From Polyangiaceae bacterium (GTDB lineage Bacteria > Myxococcota_A > Polyangia > Polyangiales > Polyangiaceae): a stretch of 20,031 bases of DNA. The notes below the pieces were generated by a model that saw only the letters and a program-made list of their open reading frames with translations, did not search any database and was not told the origin of the DNA. Shown here piece by piece: positions 7,545-15,130 of this stretch (position 1 is its first letter; the number at the start of each line of letters is the position of its first letter). The position numbers and the translations under genes were made by a program. The stretch covers positions 1-20,031 of the forward strand of contig JAKVCH010000010.1 of assembly GCA_022447485.1 (NCBI GenBank), read 5' to 3'.

Positions 7545-8309
7545 TCAAAGTTCGTCAGTGGAGGAGAGGCTTTGCAATCGACCCATCAACTCATTCAATT
7601 GCTGCTCTCGAGATGAATCGACGACGCACTTGAAACGATGCAAGTCACGAAGTTGAGGTAAGATCAGCTGATTCAACTCTTCAAAGTTACTGTCGAGAGA
7701 AAAGTCATCTTCCACCCGGGAAAACTCTTCATTTTTTGATTCGCTCTCACGCTCAGAATTCTGCCAGGTGTTGAGAACCAGATAGTCGACATTCACTGAA
7801 AAAGCCGCGAGTGCCCTGAGGTAAGCAGTCAAGTCAGAGAGTACTCCTAGACGATTCGGTGCCAGCAGTAAGACCTCGACTGAAAATTGAGTCGATAGAC
7901 TCGCGTAAAGAGATGCGTTCACCGATGATGAGCTCAAGGGACTAAATGCTCCTCCAGCCGTTTCCAAAAGAGTCAGTTCGGGTTGATGAGACTGAATCCT
8001 TTCTTCCACCCATTGATTGATTTGAATGAAGTCAATCGTCGCACCCTCACGCCCAGCTGCTAGGTGCGGGGAAACAGGATCGATGAATGAAAACAACTGC
8101 GTGGCTGGAGTCCGACTAGCGCTGGCGAGAGCTTGAGCGTCGGAACCAACCTCACCTTGAGGCACTCCCGACTCAACCGGTTTGAGACCTAAGGCCTTCG
8201 TGCCAGAGTCCTGAAAGCGACGAAGCAATGCCGAAGAAAAGTAAGTTTTCCCAATTTCGGTTCCGGTGCCTAAGACGAGGAGCACCTGCGGTTTTGACGG
8301 CAAGTTCAT
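7545..8309 (-). CDS. bioD: Dethiobiotin synthetase
   Basis: A 254-residue P-loop enzyme. The phosphate loop is GTGTEIGKT at 14-22. K43 in LGLKPVESG is the conserved lysine that helps position diaminopelargonate and ATP. D57 (SDAQAL) and LLETAGGAFSPL at about 114-125 match the family pattern VEGAGG...PL. N180 in YLVLNTW occupies the place of the nucleotide-selecting Asn. By family knowledge it converts 7,8-diaminopelargonate, CO2 and ATP to dethiobiotin, the penultimate step of biotin synthesis. It is longer than E. coli BioD (about 225 residues) because of an acidic, Ser/Glu-rich insert at about 184-210. The ATG start at 8309 sits immediately before the P-loop strand. bioF lies upstream in the same direction, but the gap between them carries three parS sites and a possible promoter, so bioD may be transcribed separately. 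Its stop is one base from the convergent ABC gene. Confidence 0.92.
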   Translation of the reverse strand: MNLPSKPQVLLVLGTGTEIGKTYFSSALLRRFQDSGTKALGLKPVESGVPQGEVGSDAQALASASRTPATQLFSFIDPVSPHLAAGREGATIDFIQINQWVEERIQSHQPELTLLETAGGAFSPLSSSSVNASLYASLSTQFSVEVLLLAPNRLGVLSDLTAYLRALAAFSVNVDYLVLNTWQNSERESESKNEEFSRVEDDFSLDSNFEELNQLILPQLRDLHRFKCVVDSSREQQLNELMGRLQSLSSTDEL

Positions 8310-8379
8310 AGCTGGCTTCTAGCTGAGTTCTATGAGTGCTCAAGGGATTTTCAAGTTTCATCAAAGGGTGAGTTCGCAG

Positions 8380-8388
8380 ATTGTAACA
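8380..8388 (-). promoter_or_regulatory. Possible extended -10 promoter element for bioD
   Basis: Read on the minus strand, TGTTACAAT is an extended -10 element (TGn followed by TACAAT, five of six matches to TATAAT). It lies about 70 bp upstream of the bioD ATG. No good -35 is seen at the usual distance. The element lies within 30 bp of the first parS site, so bound ParB could affect it. Weak evidence, from sequence alone. Confidence 0.3.
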
Positions 8389-8413
8389 ACAAACGACAAG
8401 GCTATTCGTCACC

Positions 8414-8429
8414 TGTTTCACGTGAAACA
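8414..8429. promoter_or_regulatory. parS: parS site 1 (ParB-binding palindrome)
   Basis: TGTTTCACGTGAAACA is a perfect 16-bp palindrome identical to the conserved chromosomal parS sequence bound by ParB. ParB-CTP loads here and spreads, organising origin segregation with ParA and SMC. The site is followed by TTCGATCAC, which is shared with site 2. Confidence 0.97.
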
Positions 8430-8489
8430 TTCGATCACTGTCGCTCGAAGAAGTGTCTCGCCATTCAAGCGTGATTTGGTCCTCAAAAA

Positions 8490-8505
8490 TGTTTCACGTG
8501 AAACA
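8490..8505. promoter_or_regulatory. parS: parS site 2 (ParB-binding palindrome)
   Basis: A second perfect TGTTTCACGTGAAACA, 76 bp after site 1 measured start to start. It is followed by the same nine bases (TTCGATCAC), so 25 consecutive bases are identical between the two sites. This suggests local duplication. Confidence 0.97.
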
Positions 8506-8564
8506 TTCGATCACAGCCTTCCAAATGACGATTTCCTTTCCCCACACCATCTGTATTGAAACGA

Positions 8565-8580
8565 TGTTTCACGTGAAACA
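8565..8580. promoter_or_regulatory. parS: parS site 3 (ParB-binding palindrome)
   Basis: A third perfect TGTTTCACGTGAAACA, 75 bp after site 2. Its flanks differ from sites 1 and 2 (followed by ACACATG). It lies 66 bp beyond the stop codon of bioF. Confidence 0.97.
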
Positions 8581-8646
8581 ACACATGTCGGCTTGTTGAA
8601 TAGAGCTAGCCGAAGCCGTTCGTCCTATTCCGAAGAAAATATCTCT

Positions 8647-9813
8647 TCACTGATCAGGAGAGGAACAAATCGATGCTTTCTTTGCCTGCTGAATCAATGC
8701 CTCTGATAATCTCTCGACCTGTCGAAGCTGCCAATTCGCCTTCATGGTCACTCGCAAGCGGCTAGCGCCAGCCGGCACCGTGGGAGGACGAATTGCCTGC
8801 GCCACAATACCTTGCTCACTCAAATCACGGGCGGCCTGTAACGCCAACTGTTCTTCACCGAAAATCAGTGAAAGAATCGGACCATGGCCAGTTAGTTGAA
8901 GGCCCGCGTCGGACAAGGATGAACGAACCTGATTGGCTATCTCTGTCAAACGCTGTCGACGTTTAGCATCTGATCGCAGTCGCTGAAGATTATCGTAGAG
9001 ATCATGCACTTGACGTGGTGACGGTGCAGTTGAAAAAACAAAGCTTCGCGCGCGATTCCAAAGCCAAGTTCTCAATTGCGAGGAGCCCAGCACACAAGCA
9101 CCTGAAGACGCCGTTGCTTTACCGAAGCCACACATCAGAACATCCGCTTTCACGGCGACTTCTTCACATAACCCAGCACCCGTCGGACCAAACACACCAA
9201 AAGAATGAGCCTCGTCCACATACAGGAAAGCGTCATAGCGATCACAAAGTCGCCGAAGCTCGCTTAAGTCAGGGCTATCTCCATCCATGCTGTAATAGGA
9301 CTCAACAATCACCCAACGAGCCGGACGATCCATTGAATCGGCCAACATTGTTTCGAGACGCCGAAGATCGAGGTGAGGGAAGACTTGAGCTCGACTACGC
9401 AAACGTATTCCATCAATTAATGAGGCATGATTGTACTCGTCCGAAAATACAGCGTCCTCTTTTGAGAGTAAGGCACTGAGAGCTCCGAGGTTGGCCGTAT
9501 AGCCATTCGGGAAAAGCAACGCGGCTTCACTGCCGCACCAATCAGCCATGAATTGCTCCACCTTCAGGTGTGCGCGGGAGCTTCCAAAGATCAAGCGAGA
9601 TGAGCGAGCGCCCGTAGGCCATTCCGTTCGTGATTGCTCGTCTGAATTCAGAGCCTCTGAAGCGTAACCAAGATAATCGTTTGTCGCAGCGTCGATCATA
9701 GTCGAACCAAACGACTGCTGCATTTGCTCGAGATACAGACCATCATCAGGTTCTCTCAAGAGCGAGCTCTTTCTCAGCTCGAGAATCGATTCTTCTAATT
9801 GATCAAGTCGCAC
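8647..9813 (-). CDS. bioF: 8-amino-7-oxononanoate synthase
   Basis: A 388-residue fold-type I PLP enzyme of the alpha-oxoamine synthase family. Key residues are visible: H129 (YNHASLIDG), which stacks on the cofactor; D200 and H203 in VDEAHSFGVFGPTGAG; and the Schiff-base lysine K232 in GFGKATASSGA. Each falls four residues before its E. coli BioF counterpart. By family knowledge it condenses pimeloyl-ACP or pimeloyl-CoA with L-alanine to give 8-amino-7-oxononanoate, the first ring-forming step toward biotin. GTG 9813 is chosen because GGA lies six bases upstream and the length then matches E. coli BioF (384). An in-frame TTG at 9873 would add 20 residues and has no evident ribosome site. It follows the TPR lipoprotein gene closely on the same strand. 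The related KBL and ALA synthase activities are less likely given bioD nearby. Confidence 0.88.
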   Translation of the reverse strand: MRLDQLEESILELRKSSLLREPDDGLYLEQMQQSFGSTMIDAATNDYLGYASEALNSDEQSRTEWPTGARSSRLIFGSSRAHLKVEQFMADWCGSEAALLFPNGYTANLGALSALLSKEDAVFSDEYNHASLIDGIRLRSRAQVFPHLDLRRLETMLADSMDRPARWVIVESYYSMDGDSPDLSELRRLCDRYDAFLYVDEAHSFGVFGPTGAGLCEEVAVKADVLMCGFGKATASSGACVLGSSQLRTWLWNRARSFVFSTAPSPRQVHDLYDNLQRLRSDAKRRQRLTEIANQVRSSLSDAGLQLTGHGPILSLIFGEEQLALQAARDLSEQGIVAQAIRPPTVPAGASRLRVTMKANWQLRQVERLSEALIQQAKKASICSSPDQ

Positions 9814-9884
9814 AACTATTCCATCTCTGCAGCCAGTGAAAACAGACCTGAATCCGACCCGCCAGGGAGACAAGCGAGGCCAAG

Positions 9885-12776
9885 TTACCGATCAGAAGTT
9901 TGCCCCTGACTATCACGACCTGGCTCGGTGATCATCGCATTGCCTATTTTACCCGAAGCACGCTCCTTCGCCAAAGCGCGCTGGGCTTTTTCCTTCAGGT
10001 CTACACGGTCAGCCGCATCACTTTCTTCGATCCATTGAGCATAGATCGTCGCTCGTTGATCGCCATCAGCCGTGCACAGTAATGCACTTTCCCATTCATA
10101 AAGAGCGGTCTTAAAGTCATCACTGCGAGCATGAGCCAAAGCGGAAAGACTATGAATTTCGCTATTTCCTAAACCAGAAAAAATAGACCACTTCGCGACC
10201 CGCGCAGCCTTTTCAACATTGCCCTGGCGAATCAGAAGTTCCAAGTAGCGCTTCTGCACCTCAACATCTTGCTCCAAGAGACTGGCGAGCAGTTCGACGA
10301 ACTTGAGTTCATTCGTTTCATCTTTTTGCAGCTGAAAATATTCGACCAGACCTTCTAAAGGCGCCACAGCTCCTGGATCTAATTGATGGGCTTGTATCAA
10401 ATTCTCGACGGCCGGCTCCCAATCACCGGCCGCCACCTGCAGACGAGCCAATCTCATGCGCAATGCATAGGCATCGAGACCAATTTGAAGTGCATTCTCA
10501 AGAATACGTCGAGCAGCAGCCTGATCGCCTCGAGCTCCCCACATAGCAGCACTCAAGTCCACGACTTCAGCGTCCATTTTCTCTGCCAATAACGATTCCA
10601 AGAGATCCTGAGCTCGCCCCAACTTCTTCAATTGCAAAGCGGCCCGCGCAGCACGAATTCTTAAGGGCCGATCTTCTGGAGACTCCCGCAGTAGCACCTC
10701 TAGCTCCTCGAGAGACTGCGACTCCTCGCGTTCCAGATAATGCTTTGTGTAGAGGGTGAGTTCTCTCTCGGCCCAAAGCCGAAACTCCTGGTCTAAGTCA
10801 TCGAGACTTCGTCCCAGCGCATTTTCAAAAGCTGCGTCAGGCAGCTGTTTCTTGCCCAATTCCGCCAACACTTTCGTTAGTGCCTTGTTATCAACTTCTT
10901 CACTCAACCATTCGACAACTCGCCCCGAAGCATAGTAGGCGACCGCCACATCTTCCATGCGCTCAGCCCGCGTGAACGCGCGATTCATCAGGGGCAGATG
11001 AGGCACCTTCTCCGCCACTAAGGCACGAGCTAGATTTCTATCCATCTCCCTGGACCAGCCCACCTTCAAACGAGCTGTTTCCCATTCTGCAGCACCTTCG
11101 GTCAGCCAGCGCGGCACGCGACTTTCGCTCTTTCCAATATGAAAAACATGGGCCATTTCATGCCAAAGCGTCATTCCCAGGTTTCCCCGAGAGCCCTCAG
11201 GACTGATTGTGGCAAGCTTGCGACCAAAGCAAACGCCCTGAATCGGTGTTCTCGGCAGACCGCTCGTACGAACCGCAAATTCATCTCGGTTAGAATAAAT
11301 TTCTATCTGAACCGGGGCGATTGGTCGATAATCATAAGTCTTTGACATCTGATCATAGGCGCGTTGAGCCAATTGCGGGATATATCGATTCAGCAATTCA
11401 GCCTCTTTGACCGGAAAACGAAAAAGAAACGGTCCTTGACGATACTCGGTGTAGTTCTCTGGAATGATTTCTTCATAGAGCTTCAGAGTATTGAAGACTC
11501 GAAGGTTGTAGGGGTCCAAGCGAAATGCCTGGCGCAGTTCAACAACTCCTGCGGCATCACTGCCTGCTCGCACCAGAGTTAAACCCAGCAGGCTGCGCAT
11601 TGCCGCATTGTCGGCATCTCGCCGCAACCCACTCCGTAAGAGTAGCTGCATATCGGAGTAACGATGCTCCCACTCTAAATGCTGAGCTGCAATTAAGTAG
11701 ACGCCTGCGTAGCCAGGAGACAGTCGATGAATTTTTGCAACAACTTCATCAAATATCTCCTTTTCCTCAGCTAAAAGGTAACGAGTCGCCTGAAGAGATA
11801 AAAGGTCCAAATCGCGAGGGTTCTTCTGTAAACCCGTATCAATTGCCTGATCCACGCCCGCAAAATCCAGATCGTGCAGAGCAATCGAAGCACGAATCGT
11901 GAGCGCCCCAAGATGGCGAGGCGCAGTGGCTAGGGCGCGATCAATTAATTTTTCCGCTTCTCTAAAATTCAAAGAAGTCTCAATCAATACTCGCGCAAGA
12001 AGCACCAGAACATCAGGATGGCCCGGCGCTATCTCATCCAACTCAGATGCAACTTCTAATGCATGCGCCCGATCATGATGCTTTAAGTACAGCTCCGCTC
12101 TATCCCTGAATAATCGAATGCTTTTTCCCCCAGCTTGTTCGGCAAAATCATAAGCAGCGTTTGCATCGTCAACAGCGCGAAGCGCCCCAGCGGCTTCACC
12201 AACCAGAGTCCATAAATCAGCCTTCAATTGGCCCGATTCAGCACCACGAGCTGCTCGTTCCCCGCGCTGCACGACCTCCAAAAATTTTTGCTCAGCAGAC
12301 TCCTTCTCGCCCTGCTCTTGAAAAATCTCTCCTTCCAATAGCAAGGCGCCCAAGCTCTGTGCTTCTTGACGAAATGCCGCATGATCTAAAACCTCCACGG
12401 CGCCTGATAGATCGCCTTGACGGCGTAAAGACCGAGCCAAGGCCAAACGGGAAAAATCGTCCGAGCGGCTACTTAAAATAGTTTGAAGAGTCTCTTCCTT
12501 ACGCTGCGCCTCCACAACATCAAGCCACGGGAGGTAATAAGAAGATTTTGGATCCGCCGCGCCTAATTCCTCCAACAGGACTTGCGCCTCTGAATAATCA
12601 CCTCTTTCAAGACTAGCGTGAAGGCGAGGGATTCTATCTCCTTCCTCGAATTCACTCGATTCCTTCTCTACCAGCGCTTCTTTTGGAGGCTCAGCCGGGT
12701 GGCATCCCCATAATGAGAAATAAGCCACACCCGACATAATCCAGAGTGGTCTCTGCAACCTTCCTCGAAGTACCAT
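9885..12776 (-). CDS. TPR-repeat lipoprotein with peptidase MA-like (HExxH) domain
   Basis: A 963-residue exported protein. The N-terminus is basic then hydrophobic and ends in L-W-G-C25. This is a lipobox with an unusual Trp at -2, so lipidation is likely but not certain. Residues about 50-440 are helical repeats of TPR type (for example PRHLGALTIRASIALHDLDFAGVDQAI and NAAMRSLLGLTLVRAGSDAAGVVELRQAFRLDP). A central zinc-peptidase domain of the peptidase MA type occupies about 445-670. H539-E-M-A-H543 is the zinc helix in LWHEMAHVFHIG, and E560 in LTEGAAEWE is the probable third ligand. More TPR-like repeats fill about 680-940. The substrate is unknown. By analogy with similar TPR-plus-gluzincin proteins it probably acts in the periplasm or at the outer membrane. 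It lies 53 bp after the kamA-like gene and just before bioF, all on one strand, so it may be in one transcript. The ATG start is supported by the signal sequence. Confidence 0.88.
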   Translation of the reverse strand: MVLRGRLQRPLWIMSGVAYFSLWGCHPAEPPKEALVEKESSEFEEGDRIPRLHASLERGDYSEAQVLLEELGAADPKSSYYLPWLDVVEAQRKEETLQTILSSRSDDFSRLALARSLRRQGDLSGAVEVLDHAAFRQEAQSLGALLLEGEIFQEQGEKESAEQKFLEVVQRGERAARGAESGQLKADLWTLVGEAAGALRAVDDANAAYDFAEQAGGKSIRLFRDRAELYLKHHDRAHALEVASELDEIAPGHPDVLVLLARVLIETSLNFREAEKLIDRALATAPRHLGALTIRASIALHDLDFAGVDQAIDTGLQKNPRDLDLLSLQATRYLLAEEKEIFDEVVAKIHRLSPGYAGVYLIAAQHLEWEHRYSDMQLLLRSGLRRDADNAAMRSLLGLTLVRAGSDAAGVVELRQAFRLDPYNLRVFNTLKLYEEIIPENYTEYRQGPFLFRFPVKEAELLNRYIPQLAQRAYDQMSKTYDYRPIAPVQIEIYSNRDEFAVRTSGLPRTPIQGVCFGRKLATISPEGSRGNLGMTLWHEMAHVFHIGKSESRVPRWLTEGAAEWETARLKVGWSREMDRNLARALVAEKVPHLPLMNRAFTRAERMEDVAVAYYASGRVVEWLSEEVDNKALTKVLAELGKKQLPDAAFENALGRSLDDLDQEFRLWAERELTLYTKHYLEREESQSLEELEVLLRESPEDRPLRIRAARAALQLKKLGRAQDLLESLLAEKMDAEVVDLSAAMWGARGDQAAARRILENALQIGLDAYALRMRLARLQVAAGDWEPAVENLIQAHQLDPGAVAPLEGLVEYFQLQKDETNELKFVELLASLLEQDVEVQKRYLELLIRQGNVEKAARVAKWSIFSGLGNSEIHSLSALAHARSDDFKTALYEWESALLCTADGDQRATIYAQWIEESDAADRVDLKEKAQRALAKERASGKIGNAMITEPGRDSQGQTSDR

Positions 12777-12829
12777 GACCGCAAACTGCCGCTTCTATAA
12801 AATAACGGCAAGAAATTGGTTCTTTTTGA

Positions 12830-13975
12830 CTAACTTTGAGGATGCCTCAAGCCCGGGGCTGACTCGACCACAGGTTGAGGATCTAAATAATCGACTTCAA
12901 CACCCCGATGAGTGCGCACCCGTGTCACTCCCGCATCCTGATGGACGATATAATTGGGCCCAACAGGTACTTTTCCAAATCCCCCAGGCGCATCGATAAT
13001 CAACTTTGGTAAGGCGATACCACTCAATCGTCCTTGTAATTTCTCCATTAACTGAATGCCTGTTTTCACCGGAGTTCGTAGATGAGCCGTTCCGCTGACA
13101 GGATCCATTTGCAAAAGATAATAGGGACGGGCGCGGGCACGAACCAGGCGGCGAAATAAAGCCGTCAATACGGACGCATCATCGTTCACCCCTCGTAGAA
13201 GCACAGTCTGATTCATCACAGGAAAACCAGCATCTGCCAGTCGGTTGAGCGCTGCGATATTTTCATCTCCCAATTCTTGAGGATGATTAAAATGAGTCAT
13301 CAACCACAAAGGATGGTGGGGCTTGAGAGCATCGAGAAGCTCGGAATTGATTCTTTGAGGGAGCGCCACCGGAACACGAGTCGCCAATCGAATTGTCTCG
13401 ATATGGGGAATCGAGCGCAATTCTTCGACTATCTTCAGCAAACGACTCGTCGCCATTGCGAGAGGATCACCTCCACTGATGATCACGTCTTTGATCTCTG
13501 GTTCTTTCCGTAAATATTCGAAAGCTTTGGATAATTTGGATAGACTTCGTGGGCCTCCACCCTGACCCACCATGCGACTTCTCGTGCAAAAGCGACAATA
13601 AATCGCACAGCGATCACTCACTAAAAGCACCGTCCGGTCAGGATAGCGCCGCACTAGTTCGGGCGCTACTTCATGAGCTTCTTCGCCGAGTGGATCGCGT
13701 AGGTCGCCCGGGTCTGCCAACCCTTCATGGGCCTGAGGCACAACCTGTCTCCGTAAAGGACAGTTTCGATCATTTGACTTCATCAGAGACAAGTAATGAG
13801 GAGTCACCGCAATCGGAAAACCTTCAGCCTCAGCCCGTCGAGCTGAAATTAGTTCTTCCTCACTCAAGGAAAGCGCGTCGTTCAACTGATCCGCGGTGCG
13901 CAGGGTATTCTGCAACTGCCACTTCCAATCCTGTTCTCGCTCCTGGACAAGAGGCAGTACATGACGGGAGTTCAT
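12830..13975 (-). CDS. KamA-family radical SAM protein (lysine 2,3-aminomutase-like)
   Basis: A 381-residue radical SAM and PLP enzyme. The [4Fe-4S] cluster motif is C123-x3-C127-x2-C130 in DRCAIYCRFCTR. IISGGDPL at about 165-172 is the family SAM-binding GGD element. D291 (QMDPVSGTAHLRTPV) and D328 (IIDAPGGFGK) match the two aspartates that hold the lysine side chain in Clostridium KamA. K335 in GGFGKVPVGPNY is the expected PLP-binding lysine. Having the full DAPGG-GK segment makes it more KamA-like than the shorter EF-P-modifying EpmB. Predicted reaction: L-lysine to L-beta-lysine. The fate of beta-lysine (osmolyte, EF-P modification or catabolism) cannot be told, since no epmA, efp or lysine-fermentation gene is nearby. 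The ATG shares a base with the upstream gene's stop (TAATG at 13977-13973), indicating translational coupling to the PpiC-like gene. Confidence 0.88.
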   Translation of the reverse strand: MNSRHVLPLVQEREQDWKWQLQNTLRTADQLNDALSLSEEELISARRAEAEGFPIAVTPHYLSLMKSNDRNCPLRRQVVPQAHEGLADPGDLRDPLGEEAHEVAPELVRRYPDRTVLLVSDRCAIYCRFCTRSRMVGQGGGPRSLSKLSKAFEYLRKEPEIKDVIISGGDPLAMATSRLLKIVEELRSIPHIETIRLATRVPVALPQRINSELLDALKPHHPLWLMTHFNHPQELGDENIAALNRLADAGFPVMNQTVLLRGVNDDASVLTALFRRLVRARARPYYLLQMDPVSGTAHLRTPVKTGIQLMEKLQGRLSGIALPKLIIDAPGGFGKVPVGPNYIVHQDAGVTRVRTHRGVEVDYLDPQPVVESAPGLRHPQS

Positions 13976-15015
13976 TACTTTTGATGTTCGCTTTCGGAAG
14001 AAGCCTTTAAGGCATCAATCATCTGCTGATTAATGACGACCGGATGCGCTTCTCTTAATTCTTTCTCTAATTGACCTTCAGCTTCTCGAAATTGTTTTCT
14101 CGCCAATGCCGCTCTGATGGCGCGCTCGGAATCCGCTCGAGAACGAGTACGAGCGGCACTGGTTCCCGTCCATCGATACACTCCCCATCCCTTGTTTAAT
14201 TTTACCGGCGCCGGGGCGATCTCCCCTTGTTTCTTTAATTGAAATAGCCCTTGCCGAACGGCTGGAGGGACCTGTTCATTTGAGCCGCGCTCTACGCCCT
14301 CGGCCGAAGTAAACCCTTGATCTCCTGCCAACTCAGCACCGTGGTGAGCATCAGGATCTTCTACGCCGAGGGAAGAGTACTTTTTAGCATAGGCAGACCA
14401 AGCCTTTTGCGGATCCGCCTTGATTTCGGCCAAAGCCTTTGCGGCTGATTTCTCCGTAGGAAAAATAAGTAAACTGACCCTCCGACGCTCCGGCTCTCGG
14501 TACTCGTCAAGATGAGCTTCGTACCAGTCTTCTACTTCTGCCTCAGTAAAGGACTCTGGACCGGGAAGAGAATTTTTCAATTCCAAAAGTGCTTTATCAC
14601 GCACTGCTTGGATCAGCTTGAGCCGATACTCAGGCGTCTTATCCAATTCACGGCGACGTGCCTCTTGAGCGAGTAGCTCGGCCTCAATCAATTCGTCCAA
14701 AAGAGCTTTTTGACGCTCAGGCGACTGATAACGCAAACGCTCAAACTCGCCCATATTCGAAAGAGCAGTCGCGTACTGGCCCAAAGTTATGTCAACCCCG
14801 CCAACCGTAGCCAAAACGCCTGCGGCTTCTGACGGAGTCAGATGAGTCAAAGGATCCCGAATTTCACCCTTTGTTGACTCGCTTTTCTGCGCAGCGGATT
14901 CGCAACCCAACTCTGCAAAGGTCAAACAACTGAAGAAAGCCGACTGACAAAGGAAAATTCGGCTCAAAAACCGACGACTACTTTGTCCTTTGCGAATTTC
15001 ATGAGTGATGGGCAT
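13975..15015 (-). CDS. SurA/PpiC-type peptidyl-prolyl isomerase (parvulin-like), exported
   Basis: A 346-residue exported protein. The N-terminus has basic residues (RRFLSR) and a hydrophobic stretch up to C38 (A-E-L-G-C). Glu at -3 makes a poor lipobox, so it could be a lipoprotein or a normally cleaved secreted protein. Residues about 64-150 form a SurA-N-like helical chaperone region (DITLGQYATALSNM...LLDELIEAELLAQEARRR). A degenerate parvulin domain spans about 178-285, recognisable by AYAKKYSS, GAELAGDQGFTS, VPPAVRQGLFQLKKQGEIAPAPVKLNKGWGVYRW. Such proteins assist folding of periplasmic and outer-membrane proteins. Whether the isomerase activity survives is uncertain because several active-site positions look altered. 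It heads the minus-strand run that continues with the kamA-like gene, and is divergent from pyrH. The ATG start at 15015 fits the signal sequence and the upstream promoter candidate. Confidence 0.87.
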   Translation of the reverse strand: MPITHEIRKGQSSRRFLSRIFLCQSAFFSCLTFAELGCESAAQKSESTKGEIRDPLTHLTPSEAAGVLATVGGVDITLGQYATALSNMGEFERLRYQSPERQKALLDELIEAELLAQEARRRELDKTPEYRLKLIQAVRDKALLELKNSLPGPESFTEAEVEDWYEAHLDEYREPERRRVSLLIFPTEKSAAKALAEIKADPQKAWSAYAKKYSSLGVEDPDAHHGAELAGDQGFTSAEGVERGSNEQVPPAVRQGLFQLKKQGEIAPAPVKLNKGWGVYRWTGTSAARTRSRADSERAIRAALARKQFREAEGQLEKELREAHPVVINQQMIDALKASSESEHQK

Positions 15016-15028
15016 CGATAAGAAAAGA

Positions 15029-15056
15029 ATTACAGTGCTGGCTCGGTCCCGGTCAA
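15029..15056 (-). promoter_or_regulatory. Candidate sigma-70-type promoter for the PpiC-like operon
   Basis: On the minus strand TTGACC (15056-15051, five of six to TTGACA), a 16-bp spacer, and TGTAAT (15034-15029, four of six to TATAAT) precede the ATG at 15015 by 13 bases. A start about seven bases after the -10 would leave a very short leader, so the transcript might be nearly leaderless. Confidence 0.4.
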
Positions 15057-15130
15057 CCCGGATCGATGTTTTCTGGCCGAGAAGAATTCACATTGCGACC
15101 GGAGAGCGTGCAGAGTAGTTATTCTAACTC

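Larger units (their letters stand above)
8310..8646. other. Gene-free parS region between bioD and bioF
   Basis: This 337-bp non-coding stretch holds three perfect parS palindromes, annotated separately, and a possible bioD promoter. Frames through it yield peptides such as FHVKH and VSRET, which are simply parS translated. I see no RNA gene or intrinsic terminator. Confidence 0.8.

Noticed and set aside
8173..8430. Minus-strand frame starting MFHVKQ and running into bioD
   Set aside because: The start is parS itself and most of the rest is the shifted frame of bioD, which has clear family motifs.
8332..8559. Small plus-strand frame (75 codons) across the parS region
   Set aside because: It contains FHVKH and VSRET, the peptides produced whenever parS is translated. 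It has no ribosome site or protein-like composition, and the DNA is explained by parS.
9015..9479. 154-codon plus-strand frame inside bioF
   Set aside because: It lies wholly antisense to the catalytic core of bioF and is His/Arg/Pro/Ser-rich, as expected of an antisense shadow.
12777..12829. Possible terminator between the kamA-like and TPR genes (TGCCG...CGGCA)
   Set aside because: Only a 5-bp stem with a 14-base loop; too weak to call.
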